DNA of 18,537 bases from Hyphomicrobiales bacterium (lineage in GTDB: Bacteria > Pseudomonadota > Alphaproteobacteria > Rhizobiales > Xanthobacteraceae), in assembly GCA_016201085.1 (NCBI GenBank), contig JACQDO010000078.1, positions 1 to 18,537 on the forward strand. The letters are read 5' to 3'. The position numbers and the translations under genes are program-made. The notes beneath the pieces are model-generated. The model was not told where the DNA came from. It was given only the letters and a program-made list of their open reading frames with translations, and did not search any database. Below are positions 7,462 through 14,768 of this stretch, piece after piece (position 1 is the stretch's first letter; each line of letters starts with the position of its first letter).

Positions 7462-8121
7462 ATTGTCCGGATTCCGTTTCACAAACCGCAGCACCATCTC
7501 GGCGATATGATCCTCGCGCTGCTGCAGGCGTTTGGGCTGCATCACGTCGGTGTGGAAGATCGCATTCAGCGTGTGTTGGTGCGCGACGTAATAGGCCGAC
7601 AGGCTTGAGATCGAGATATAGAGATCGATGGGATCGATATTGGCACGGAACACGCCAAGCGCGGCGCCGCGCTTGAGCAGGTCGGTGAGCGCATCGACCA
7701 GCTGCCCATACATCTCGCCGATCAGCTTGGAGCGCTTGACGTGCTTGCCGCCGTGGAAGTTCTCGCTCGCCAGCAGTTTGCCGTAGTCCTGATGCTCGAC
7801 CCAGATCGACATCAACAGGTGCACGAGCTGGCGCACGCCGTCCTCTGGGTCCATCTGACGCGATACGAAATCCTTCTGCCGCTCGCGGATCGACTGATAG
7901 GCGGCCTCCAGCGCGGCGGTAAACAGGCGGTCCTTGTTGCCGACGTATTGATAGAGCAGCGTCTTGTTGACGCCGGAGCGGCGCGCCACCTCGTCGACGC
8001 GCGCGCCGTCCAGGCCCTTGGAGGCGAATTCGGCGATCGCCGCCTTGATGATCTTTTCTTTGGCGAGCGCAGCGCTGCGTTTCGGTCGCTTGCTGGCGGT
8101 TGGCTTGCTCGCTCGTGCCAC
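7459..8121 (-). CDS. TetR-family transcriptional repressor
   Basis: Starting at GTG 8121 gives 220 aa. The frame is open back to TTG 8151, but that start would lie almost on the operator, and GGGGG at suitable spacing precedes GTG 8121. The N-terminus is Lys/Arg-rich (KRPKRS), followed by the TetR DNA-binding domain: KIIKAAIAEFASKGLDGARVDEVARRSGVNKTLLYQYVGNKDRLF in pieces across about 23-67, with the helix-turn-helix near 40-62. The C-terminal half is a ligand and dimer domain of no specific family that I recognise. The operator at 8156-8169 lies about 35 bp upstream, so autoregulation is likely. The ligand is probably a CoA ester or acid of the pathway it controls (inference). The gene ends on a palindromic repeat that supplies its TAA. 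Confidence 0.88.
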   Translation of the reverse strand: MARASKPTASKRPKRSAALAKEKIIKAAIAEFASKGLDGARVDEVARRSGVNKTLLYQYVGNKDRLFTAALEAAYQSIRERQKDFVSRQMDPEDGVRQLVHLLMSIWVEHQDYGKLLASENFHGGKHVKRSKLIGEMYGQLVDALTDLLKRGAALGVFRANIDPIDLYISISSLSAYYVAHQHTLNAIFHTDVMQPKRLQQREDHIAEMVLRFVKRNPDN

Positions 8122-8145
8122 GATAGGAACCCCCAAGCTGCCTGA

Positions 8146-8174
8146 TTGCAAAAAAACTAACTAGTTAGTATACA
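8146..8174 (+). promoter_or_regulatory. Promoter-like element upstream of the CitE-like gene, with operator in the spacer
   Basis: TTGCAA (8146-8151) and TATACA (8169-8174) are 17 bp apart and point toward the lyase/dehydrogenase/CoA-transferase genes. The palindrome occupies the spacer and its last base overlaps the -10 box. The layout repeats that at 6714-6742, including the identical -35 hexamer. I see no equally good box pair for tetR on the other strand. Confidence 0.55.
8156..8169. promoter_or_regulatory. TetR-type operator, site 2
   Basis: This is an exact second copy of the palindrome ACTAACTAGTTAGT, located between tetR and the divergent CitE-like gene. The shared identity with site 1 extends two bases to the left (AAACTAACTAGTTAGT). 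Its position fits repression of both the lyase operon and tetR itself. Confidence 0.78.
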
Positions 8175-8285
8175 TGAGGCGCCAGCGGCGCGAAAGAGGC
8201 TGCGCCATGGCGTCCGTGCGCCGTAGTTGCCCGTCAGACCGCAGATACTGGCGGATTTGACGTGCCTTTTCGGGAGGTTAGAGCC

Positions 8286-9173
8286 ATGAAGCCGGTCCGT
8301 GTAGCCCTGTTCGTCCCGGGCATCAACAGCAAGGTGATGAGCAAGGCGCTGGCGGCGGCGGTCGACGCCGTTATCCTCGATCTCGAGGACTCGGTGCCGA
8401 TTGCCTCGAAAGCCGATGCGCGCAAGCTGGTGGCCGGCGCGATCGACGGCTCGCTTGCCCATCCCGGTCCGATGAATTGGGTGCGCGTCAATGGCGCCTC
8501 GACCGGCTATCTCGCCGACGATCTCGCCGCGGTGGTGCGGCCGGGTCTGGCGGCGGTGATGCTGCCGAAGGCCGAAAGCGTCGAGGACGTGCAGCAGACC
8601 GCGGCCGCCATCGAGCGCCACGAAAAGACGCACGGCATGAACCCGGGCACGGTCGAGATCATCTTGCAGATCGAGAGCGCCCTCGGCATCTATCGTGCCT
8701 TCGACCTGATCAAAGCTTCACCGCGCGTCGCGGCCACTTGCTTGGGCGGCGCGCGTGACGGCGATCTGCAGACCGATCTCGGCTGCTCCTGGTCGATCGA
8801 AGGCACCGAGTTGATGTATGCGCGCTCCAAGCTGCTGCTCGATACCCGCGCGGCCAGCAGTTACGTGCTGCCGCTCGACGGCGTATTCAGCGATCTCAAC
8901 GACGAAGCCGGCTTAATCTCCGACACGCGGCTATCGGCGCGGCTCGGCTATGTCGGCCGCACCACCATCCACCCCAAGCAGACCGCGCCGGTGCGCCAGG
9001 CTTATGCGGTGCCGGAGGCGGACGCCGCCTATTACCGCAAGGTGGTCAGCGAATTCGAGGCCAAGGAAAAGCAGGGCGTCGCCGCCATCACGGTCGACGG
9101 CAAGCTGGTCGACTACGCCATGTTTCAACGCGCCAAGCGGGTGCTCGCTCTAGCCGATCTCGATCAGAGGTAA
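8286..9173 (+). CDS. HpcH/HpaI-CitE family C-C lyase (malyl/citramalyl-CoA lyase-like)
   Basis: The start ATG 8286 is preceded by GGGAGG at eight bases; an in-frame GTG at 8262 lies upstream of that site. The 295-aa protein has the CitE-like TIM-barrel motifs: FVPG at 9-12, LDLEDSV at 31-37, WVRVN with Arg67, LPKAES with Lys95, QIESALG with metal-binding Glu130, GDLQTDLG with metal-binding Asp160, and TIHPKQ at 227-232. Such enzymes cleave malyl-CoA, beta-methylmalyl-CoA or citramalyl-CoA to an acyl-CoA plus glyoxylate or pyruvate, using Mg2+. It is the first gene of the operon that continues with the dehydrogenase 6 bp later. Citramalyl-CoA lyase (Ccl) is a candidate by context. The exact substrate is not resolvable from the motifs. 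Confidence 0.87.
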   Translation: MKPVRVALFVPGINSKVMSKALAAAVDAVILDLEDSVPIASKADARKLVAGAIDGSLAHPGPMNWVRVNGASTGYLADDLAAVVRPGLAAVMLPKAESVEDVQQTAAAIERHEKTHGMNPGTVEIILQIESALGIYRAFDLIKASPRVAATCLGGARDGDLQTDLGCSWSIEGTELMYARSKLLLDTRAASSYVLPLDGVFSDLNDEAGLISDTRLSARLGYVGRTTIHPKQTAPVRQAYAVPEADAAYYRKVVSEFEAKEKQGVAAITVDGKLVDYAMFQRAKRVLALADLDQR

Positions 9174-9179
9174 GTGTCC

Positions 9180-10322
9180 ATGGATTTCAATTTCACGCCG
9201 GATCAAGAAACGCTGCGCGATCACGTCAAGCAGTTGCTCGACGAAGTCTGCCCGCCGGACTACGCCGAAAAGTGCGACAACGAAGGCAAGCCGCCGCGCG
9301 AGGCCTATGACGCGCTCGCCAAGCACGGCTGGTTCGGGCTGAGCCTGCCGACCGAATATGGCGGCATGGGCGGCTCGGCCATCGACCTCGCCATTTTGCT
9401 GGAAGAGGCGGGAAAATATTTCGAAGAGCTCGGCATCTGGCTGTTCCGCACGCTCACCTACGGCGGCTACGCGGTGATCCAGCACGGCAGCAAGCAGCAG
9501 AAGGAAACCCTGCTGCCCAAGGTGCTGCGCGGCGAAGCCTCGTTCTGCCTCGGTCTGACCGAGCCGAACTCCGGCTCGGATGCCGCATCGCTCACCACGC
9601 GCGCCATCGCCACCGAGGGCGGCTACCTGATCAACGGCCAGAAGGTGTTCACCTCCGGCATGGACATCAGCGACTACTGCCTGCTGGTGACGCGCACCTC
9701 GTCCACCGGCAAGAAGCAGCAGGGCATCACCAATTTCCTGGTCGACACGAAATTGCCGGGCATCGAGGTCACCAAGATCAGGACGCTTGGCCAGCGCGCC
9801 ATCGGCACCACGCAGGTGTTTTACAACGACGTGAAGGTGCCGGCCTCGATGGTGCTGGGCAAGGTCGACAATGGCTGGGAAGCGGTCGATGCCTATCTCT
9901 GGTACGAGCGGCTGTGCCTGTCCGCCGCGCGCACCGGCGCGGCCACCGCCGCCTTCGACTACGCGCTGGAATACGCCAAGACCCGCAAGCAGTTCGGCCA
10001 GACCATCGGCAAATTCCAGGCGATCTCGCACAAGCTCGCCGACATGAAGGTGATGCTCGATGTCTCGCGCATGCTGGTCTACCGCTTCGCTTGGCTGATG
10101 TCGGAAGGCAAGGCGTCGCGCGCCGACGCCGCCGTGCTCAAGCTCTACACCGCGGAAACCTACAAGAGCGTGTCCGATCTCGGCATGCAGATTCTCGGCG
10201 GCTACGGCTACTGCATGGAATATCCGATGCAGCGCTTCTTCCGCGACTCGCGCGTGGCGACGATCGGCGGCGGCACCTCGGAGATCCAGCGCAACATCAT
10301 CGCGCACGGCCTGGGCCTTTAA
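9180..10322 (+). CDS. Acyl-CoA dehydrogenase, catalytic Glu in the isovaleryl/long-chain position
   Basis: ATG 9180 is chosen over GTG 9174 because AGAGG lies nine bases before it; the product is 380 aa. FAD and substrate motifs include LGLTEPNSGSDAAS (124-137), the KTRKQFG segment (267-273) and the C-terminal GGYGYCMEYPMQRFFRD (340-356). In the last signature the usual Glu of medium- and short-chain enzymes (YEGTSEIQR) is Gly364 (IGGGTSEIQR). Glu243 in WYERLCLS aligns with the catalytic Glu of isovaleryl- and long-chain dehydrogenases. The enzyme would oxidise a (branched or succinyl-type) acyl-CoA to the 2-enoyl-CoA. It starts 6 bp after the lyase, and its end lies in the first unit of a 62-bp tandem duplication. 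Confidence 0.93.
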   Translation: MDFNFTPDQETLRDHVKQLLDEVCPPDYAEKCDNEGKPPREAYDALAKHGWFGLSLPTEYGGMGGSAIDLAILLEEAGKYFEELGIWLFRTLTYGGYAVIQHGSKQQKETLLPKVLRGEASFCLGLTEPNSGSDAASLTTRAIATEGGYLINGQKVFTSGMDISDYCLLVTRTSSTGKKQQGITNFLVDTKLPGIEVTKIRTLGQRAIGTTQVFYNDVKVPASMVLGKVDNGWEAVDAYLWYERLCLSAARTGAATAAFDYALEYAKTRKQFGQTIGKFQAISHKLADMKVMLDVSRMLVYRFAWLMSEGKASRADAAVLKLYTAETYKSVSDLGMQILGGYGYCMEYPMQRFFRDSRVATIGGGTSEIQRNIIAHGLGL

Positions 10323-10397
10323 ATGTCGTATCCGCCACCTCGGAGATCCAGCGCAACATCATCGCGCACGGCCTGGGCCTTTAAATGTCGTATCCGC
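10274..10397. repeat. Perfect 62-bp tandem duplication across a gene junction
   Basis: Bases 10274-10335 and 10336-10397 are identical over 62 bp, exactly two copies. Each unit holds the last 48 coding bases or so of the acyl-CoA dehydrogenase, its TAA, and the first 13 bases of the CoA-transferase gene (ATGTCGTATCCGC). The dehydrogenase ends in copy 1 and the CoA-transferase starts in copy 2, so both proteins stay intact. Before duplication the genes would have met as TAAATG. Confidence 0.97.
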
Positions 10398-11575
10398 TCG
10401 CACGCGTCCGCATCCTCGAACTCGGCCAGATCATTGCCGGCACCTATGGCAGCCAGGTGCTGTCGGACCTTGGCGCCGAGGTGATCAAGGTGGAGACGCC
10501 GGACGGCGACCTCGGCCGCAATCCTTCGGTGGCGCCCTACAAGGGCCTGAGCGGGCTGTTCCTCACGCTCAACCGCAACAAGCAGAGTATCGTCATCAAT
10601 CTGAAGAGCGAGGAAGGCCGCCAGGTTTTTTACGATCTGGTGAAGGTCAGCGATGTGGTGGTCGACAATTTCCGCCCCGGCGTGCTGGAGCGCCTGCAGA
10701 TCAATTACGAAACGCTCTCCAAGATCAATCCGCGCATCATTCAGTGCTCGGTCACCGGCTTCGGCGAGGAAGGCATCTACAAGAACTATCCGGCGCTCGA
10801 CATCAACATCCAGGCGATCAGCGGCCACATGGCGATCACCGGCGAGCCCGGCCGGCCGCCGGTGCGGGTCGGCATTCCGCTCGCCGACATGAGCGGCGGT
10901 ATCTATTCGTGCAAGGGGATTCTCGCCGCGCTGTTCGACCGCGAGCGTAGCGGCAAGGGCCGCCGCATCGAGCTGTCGATGTTCGACTGCATGCTCACTC
11001 TCTTGGGCTACATGGGCACCATGTGGCTGACCAATGGCGAGCTGCCGAAGCCGCCCGGCTCGGCGCATGACTACACCGTGCCGTGGCAGGCTTTCGCGGT
11101 GAAGGATGGCTACATCGTGGTAGCGACGCGGCAGGAGAATTTCTGGCGCAAGCTGTGCGACGTGTTGGAGCGCCCGGCCCTCGCCACCGATCCGCGCTTT
11201 GCCACCAATGCCGACCGCGTGAAAAACCGCAGTTTGTTGCTGCCCGATCTGGAAGCGATCTTCTTGACGCGCACCGCCGCTGACTGGCTCACCCGCCTGC
11301 GCGCGGCGGAAGTTCCGGCAACGCCGGTCAACAATCTCGACCGCGCCTTCGCCGAGCCGCCGGTGGCCGAGCGCGAGATGATCGTCGAATACGACCACCC
11401 GCAAGTCGGCAAGGTCCGCCTGCCGGGCAACCCGATCAAGATGTCGGATATGGGTAACACGCCCTCCACGCCGGCGCCGCAACTCGGCCAGCACACCGAC
11501 GCGGTGCTCGATCGCCTGCTTGGCATTTCAGGGGCGAAGCTCGCTGACTTGCGTAAATCCGGCGCGATTGCTTGA
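10385..11575 (+). CDS. CaiB/BaiF family (class III) CoA-transferase
   Basis: The 396-aa length is typical for class III CoA-transferases. The N-terminal ILELGQIIAGTYGSQVLSDLGAEVIKVE pattern (10-37), NRNKQSIVINLK (63-74) and VVVDNFRPGVLERL (91-104) are classic. The catalytic Asp is Asp139 in PALDINIQAISG, which carries the acyl-CoA intermediate. It would move CoA from a donor such as succinyl-CoA to the carboxylic acid substrate, the activating step of the pathway. ATG 10385 directly follows the TAA of the duplicated dehydrogenase remnant. No Shine-Dalgarno sequence is obvious, so initiation probably relied on coupling. An identical ATG 62 bp upstream leads out of frame. Confidence 0.93.
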   Translation: MSYPLARVRILELGQIIAGTYGSQVLSDLGAEVIKVETPDGDLGRNPSVAPYKGLSGLFLTLNRNKQSIVINLKSEEGRQVFYDLVKVSDVVVDNFRPGVLERLQINYETLSKINPRIIQCSVTGFGEEGIYKNYPALDINIQAISGHMAITGEPGRPPVRVGIPLADMSGGIYSCKGILAALFDRERSGKGRRIELSMFDCMLTLLGYMGTMWLTNGELPKPPGSAHDYTVPWQAFAVKDGYIVVATRQENFWRKLCDVLERPALATDPRFATNADRVKNRSLLLPDLEAIFLTRTAADWLTRLRAAEVPATPVNNLDRAFAEPPVAEREMIVEYDHPQVGKVRLPGNPIKMSDMGNTPSTPAPQLGQHTDAVLDRLLGISGAKLADLRKSGAIA

Positions 11576-11576
11576 T

Positions 11577-11677
11577 CCGTCACCCTGAGGTGCGCGCGCA
11601 GCGCGCCTCGAAGGGCGACGGTCCGGGCCGTTCATCCTTCGAGGGCCGCTCCGCGGCCACCTCAGGATGACGGGTTA
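11577..11677. repeat. Palindromic intergenic repeat, family 2, copy B
   Basis: The outer arms match copy A at 7344 (CCGTCACCCTGAGGTG and CACCTCAGGATGACGG, with CTCGAAGGGCGACGG inside). The inner arms differ in sequence yet stay self-complementary: GCGCGC-GCA-GCGCGC on the left and GGCCGC-TCC-GCGGCC on the right. The element starts one base after the CoA-transferase stop. Its right-hand GGGTTA supplies the TAA stop of the convergent thioesterase (11675-11677). Confidence 0.83.
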
Positions 11678-12097
11678 GAGCTTCTTCCCCGAAAACGCCG
11701 CGACCAATTTGTTCGGCAGCGGATGCGCCTTGGCGCGGCCCTGCTGCGGATCGACCGCCGTGCACACCCGCGTCTCGGTGCAGTCGACGACCGGCGCGCC
11801 GTTATTCGAAATGTGGTGCTGGACGTCGAAGGCACAGCGATGCAGCGCGGTGACGCTGGTCTCGATCAGCAGTTCGTCGCCCCAGCGCGCCGGACCCAGG
11901 AATTTGCAGCGGTAGTCGACCACCGGAATTCCGTCGATGCTGAATTCCTGAATCAGCCCCTTCAGGCTCAAGCCGCCGCTCGCCAGCAGCGCATGCACCG
12001 ACAGATCGAACCAGATGAAATAATTCGGGTTGTAGACGATGCCGGAGGGATCGCACTCGCCAAATTCAACGGTAATCGTGCGCTTGTTCGTCAGCAT
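11675..12097 (-). CDS. 4HBT-type hotdog acyl-CoA thioesterase
   Basis: ATG 12097 is preceded by GGAAAGG at seven bases, which favours it over the in-frame TTG 12112; the product is 140 aa. The 4-hydroxybenzoyl-CoA thioesterase signature is clear: VEFGECDPSGIVYNPNYFIWFD with the conserved Asp16 (split here as residues 10-31). It would hydrolyse an aryl- or acyl-CoA. Its fold family differs from the PaaI-type enzyme at 2435-2932. It lies 40 bp downstream of the GH4 gene on the same strand, and TATATA at 12122-12127 might be a -10 box for its own promoter. Function alongside the CoA pathway is more natural than with the sugar genes. It converges on the CoA-transferase. Confidence 0.86.
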   Translation of the reverse strand: MLTNKRTITVEFGECDPSGIVYNPNYFIWFDLSVHALLASGGLSLKGLIQEFSIDGIPVVDYRCKFLGPARWGDELLIETSVTALHRCAFDVQHHISNNGAPVVDCTETRVCTAVDPQQGRAKAHPLPNKLVAAFSGKKL

Positions 12098-12136
12098 TGC
12101 GGGCCTTTCCAATTTGCGGCGTATATAACATTCGTT

Positions 12137-13414
12137 TCAAATACAAGCGCGAATATAAGGACGATTCACCTTCCACAATTCGTCGAGCAGTTTGACGGCG
12201 GCGGTCGCGGAATTCACCACCGGATCGATCAGCAGTGCCTGCAGCGCGATCTCCTTGGAGCCGTGCACGGCAGCCTCGACCGCGAGCTGCTGCACGTTGA
12301 CTTGCGTGGTGAGGAGTTTGGCGATCGCGTCGGGCAGGGGGCCGAGCGAGATCGGATGAATGCCGGCTTCATCCGCCATCACCGGCACCTCCACCGCCGC
12401 CTCCGCCGGCAAATTCGGGATGACGCTGCGGTTGAACACGATGCCGGATTCCAGCATGCGCTTCTTGTTGTGCAGGATGGCGCCGATCGCGGCGGCTCCG
12501 CGCTCGCCCGACGGCGTCAGCCAATCCGGCGGCAAAGGTGAGCCGGCGAGCACGCGATCGAGCGTCGCGCTGAATTCCGCGCGCCCGCGTTCGTCGGCGG
12601 CGAAATCGTAGCCGTGCTCGCCGCCTTCCCAGCCATAGGCCAGGTATTCGCCGAGATGATCGTCGCTGCAGGTCATCCAGTAGCCGAAGGCCCGGAACAG
12701 CCGCCGGGTGAGTGGCATGTACGATGCATCGAAAGCTTTCTCCTTGGCGCGAAGCCGCGGATAGAGGTCCTCGCCGGTCGCACGGTCGCGAATTTGCAGC
12801 AGGCACTGCGAGTGATTGAGGCCGGCGCCCCAGACCTCGACCTGCTCGTATGGCAGACCCATGATATCGGCGACGGCGCCTTGCCCCATGAAAATGCCGT
12901 GGCACAGGCCGAGCGCGCGGATCTGGCTGTATTTGCCGAGCGCGTGGATGATGCGGTTCTCGGGGTTGGAGAAATTGACGAACAGCGCCTGCGGGCAAAG
13001 CTCCTGCATCTCGCGCACGAAGTCGAACACCAGCGGCAAGGTGCGCAGCGTGAACATCAGCCCGCCGGGGCCGCCGTTCTCGCCGAGCGTGTGGCGGATG
13101 CCGTATTTGCGCGGCACCTCCCAATCGAGTTTCCATAGCCGGTTGCGGTCGATCGCCGCCGCGTTGACGACGAAACCGGCGCCGTCAAAGGCGGCGCGAC
13201 GGTCGGTGGTCTGCTCGACGATCAATCCGGCGGCCGATTTGGCGTTGAGCAGGCGCGCGAGTTCGGTCATTTTCGCCAGCGTCTGCGCATTGCGGCCGAC
13301 CAGCGTCAGCGTGCTGCCGCGCAGCTCGTCGTTGCTGAAGATGTCGCGCAGCATGCTCAGCCCGAACGACATGCTGGTGGCGCCGATGAAGACGATCTTG
13401 CTCGTGTTGCTCAT
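12137..13414 (-). CDS. Glycoside hydrolase family 4 (alpha-glucosidase/galactosidase-like)
   Basis: The 425-aa protein has the GH4 layout. An N-terminal NAD-binding Rossmann region has IGATSMSFG at 10-18. It is followed by [11 protein letters not shown] (111-121), VNFSNPENR (146-154), LCHG with Cys171, and GLNH with His201. Cys171 and His201 match the Mn-binding pair of the AglA type. GH4 enzymes use NAD+ and a divalent metal in an oxidation-elimination mechanism and accept alpha- or beta-linked glycosides. The lack of an evident phospho-sugar context makes an AglA-like enzyme on free glycosides more likely than a 6-phospho-glycosidase (inference). Its ATG overlaps the TGA of the upstream hydrolase by 4 bp, so the two are translationally coupled. 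Confidence 0.9.
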   Translation of the reverse strand: MSNTSKIVFIGATSMSFGLSMLRDIFSNDELRGSTLTLVGRNAQTLAKMTELARLLNAKSAAGLIVEQTTDRRAAFDGAGFVVNAAAIDRNRLWKLDWEVPRKYGIRHTLGENGGPGGLMFTLRTLPLVFDFVREMQELCPQALFVNFSNPENRIIHALGKYSQIRALGLCHGIFMGQGAVADIMGLPYEQVEVWGAGLNHSQCLLQIRDRATGEDLYPRLRAKEKAFDASYMPLTRRLFRAFGYWMTCSDDHLGEYLAYGWEGGEHGYDFAADERGRAEFSATLDRVLAGSPLPPDWLTPSGERGAAAIGAILHNKKRMLESGIVFNRSVIPNLPAEAAVEVPVMADEAGIHPISLGPLPDAIAKLLTTQVNVQQLAVEAAVHGSKEIALQALLIDPVVNSATAAVKLLDELWKVNRPYIRACI

Positions 13415-14631
13415 GACGTGGCGCCCGCCGCGGCATGGAGACTTTCAGCCTCGGCATTGACCGCGGCCATCGTACGCGTAATTTCCTCGTATACGTCGTC
13501 TTTGATAGTGACCGTGCCGAAATTGGAGTTCTCGCCGTCGAAGCGGCCCTCGGCCGGCTGGTCGGCATGTTCGAACCAATGGTAGCCGACGAGCGTGCGC
13601 CTTTGCAGCGCCGTGGTGACGTAATGGCGGAAGGCGGCCGCGCGCTGTCCTTGCGTCGTCACCACCGGTCCGGCGCCGTTGCTATTGGGCAGCCCTGAAT
13701 CGGCGCCGCGAAAAGAAAACTCCCCGATCAGGCAGGGTTTGCCGGTGGCGGCATAGGCGTCGAGCGCGCCATTGGCGTCGGGTCCGTAGCAATTGAACGA
13801 GATCACTTCGAGATGGCGTCCGGCGGCCGCGATCACGGCCGCTGGCGGTGGCAGCGCGAAGCGGCAGCCGAGCACGAGATGACTGGGATCGGCGGCCTTG
13901 ATGGCGGCGACCGTCAGCGCGAAATACCGATCCGCCACCTGCCCGGCAAAGGCTTCGCTGTCTGCCGCCGAAGGCGTTGCATCGGCGCTGTTGCGGCGTG
14001 CGCGCAGCCACTCGGCCGCGGCGATGCGGCCCGGAGTCTTCGCCGACAGCTTGAGAAACAACGGCAGCAGTTGCTCCGGCCCGCGCCAATCCGGTCCCCA
14101 GCGCAATTCATTGTCGATGAACCAGCCGATGATTCTCTGCTCGCCGCTTCGCTTCGCGCAAAGTTCCTGTGCCCGGCGGCGGATATGAATGACGAACTCC
14201 GGATCGAATACGTCGGGAAAATCCTGAGGCGGATCGTCTGGATGACTGTCGTTCCTCTGCCAGGCGAACGACATGCCGAGATCGAGATTCGGCGTCACCG
14301 CCAGCGGCGCCGCATTGGCGACCACTTCATCGGACCAGGAGCCGAGTGTGTTGAACCCCCAGCTGGCGAGCCGGCGCGCCGCCGCCGTCCGCCACGCGCT
14401 CTCGCTGCCATATTTTCTGCCGCACGCCTCCGCGTAGGGAATGCGTTTGCTGTTCTGAATGGCGTCTTGATCGAAGCGCACCGTGTTGATGCCCTTCGAC
14501 AGGTAGCGGCCGCCGATGGGGTCGATCAGCCAGAACACGCCGTCGCTTTGGCCAACGCGAAAAAATCCAGCCGGCCGGAAACGGCCGTCGGCAATGCCAC
14601 CCCATCGGGTTTTTGCCACTTGAACCGGCAT
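13411..14631 (-). CDS. Clan GH-A glycoside hydrolase, agarase-like
   Basis: The 406-aa protein starts [31 protein letters not shown] (23-49), a pattern I know from beta-agarase-type hydrolases. [11 protein letters not shown] (91-101), [10 protein letters not shown] (170-179) and LIGEFSFRG (301-309) follow on a TIM-barrel scale. Glu175 after Asn-free DNE and Glu304 in GEFSF are the likely acid/base and nucleophile. HWFEHADQP near 351-359 would line the active site. No signal peptide is visible, so it probably acts in the cytosol on imported oligosaccharides. The exact family (GH50, GH86 or unassigned) and the substrate are unclear. ATG 14631 has only a weak ribosome-binding site. It is first in a minus-strand pair with GH4, divergent to GH1. 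Confidence 0.7.
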   Translation of the reverse strand: MPVQVAKTRWGGIADGRFRPAGFFRVGQSDGVFWLIDPIGGRYLSKGINTVRFDQDAIQNSKRIPYAEACGRKYGSESAWRTAAARRLASWGFNTLGSWSDEVVANAAPLAVTPNLDLGMSFAWQRNDSHPDDPPQDFPDVFDPEFVIHIRRRAQELCAKRSGEQRIIGWFIDNELRWGPDWRGPEQLLPLFLKLSAKTPGRIAAAEWLRARRNSADATPSAADSEAFAGQVADRYFALTVAAIKAADPSHLVLGCRFALPPPAAVIAAAGRHLEVISFNCYGPDANGALDAYAATGKPCLIGEFSFRGADSGLPNSNGAGPVVTTQGQRAAAFRHYVTTALQRRTLVGYHWFEHADQPAEGRFDGENSNFGTVTIKDDVYEEITRTMAAVNAEAESLHAAAGATS

Positions 14632-14689
14632 CGGTGGACCGAATTGAGCTTACCCTTGGCACCCCATCATCGCCGCCCGCCGTGCGCAA

Positions 14690-14711
14690 TTTATTGATTT
14701 GTCTCAATAAA
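14690..14711. promoter_or_regulatory. Inverted repeat in the divergent glycosidase promoter region
   Basis: TTTATTGA (14690-14697) and TCAATAAA (14704-14711) are perfect complements separated by 6 bp, an 8-6-8 dyad of operator size. It lies in the 137-bp gap between the agarase-like gene and the GH1 gene, in AT-rich sequence unlike its surroundings. No regulator gene for it is visible in the window. A sugar-responsive repressor site is the likely reading, and a transcription start signal cannot be placed with confidence. Confidence 0.5.
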
Positions 14712-14768
14712 CCGCCGCATGCTTGGATTATTTTATGCGCGAGTGGATGCGAGCGCGCGAGGTGATTC

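Noticed and set aside
8174..8260. Possible 28-codon leader ORF (ATG 8174 to TGA 8258-8260) between the operator and the CitE-like gene.
   Set aside because: Its ATG is inside the promoter-like element, it has no ribosome-binding site, and its Arg-rich product looks like noise from GC-rich sequence.
10336..10384. Second acyl-CoA dehydrogenase C-terminus just before the CoA-transferase start, considered as a pseudogene fragment.
   Set aside because: It is fully explained as the second unit of the 62-bp tandem duplication, not a separate gene remnant.
9150..11494. Long open frames of about 385 and 391 codons antisense to the acyl-CoA dehydrogenase and CoA-transferase genes.
   Set aside because: They mirror strongly recognisable genes, are low-complexity (His, Arg, Ala, Asp rich) and match no family; they are a by-product of high GC third positions.
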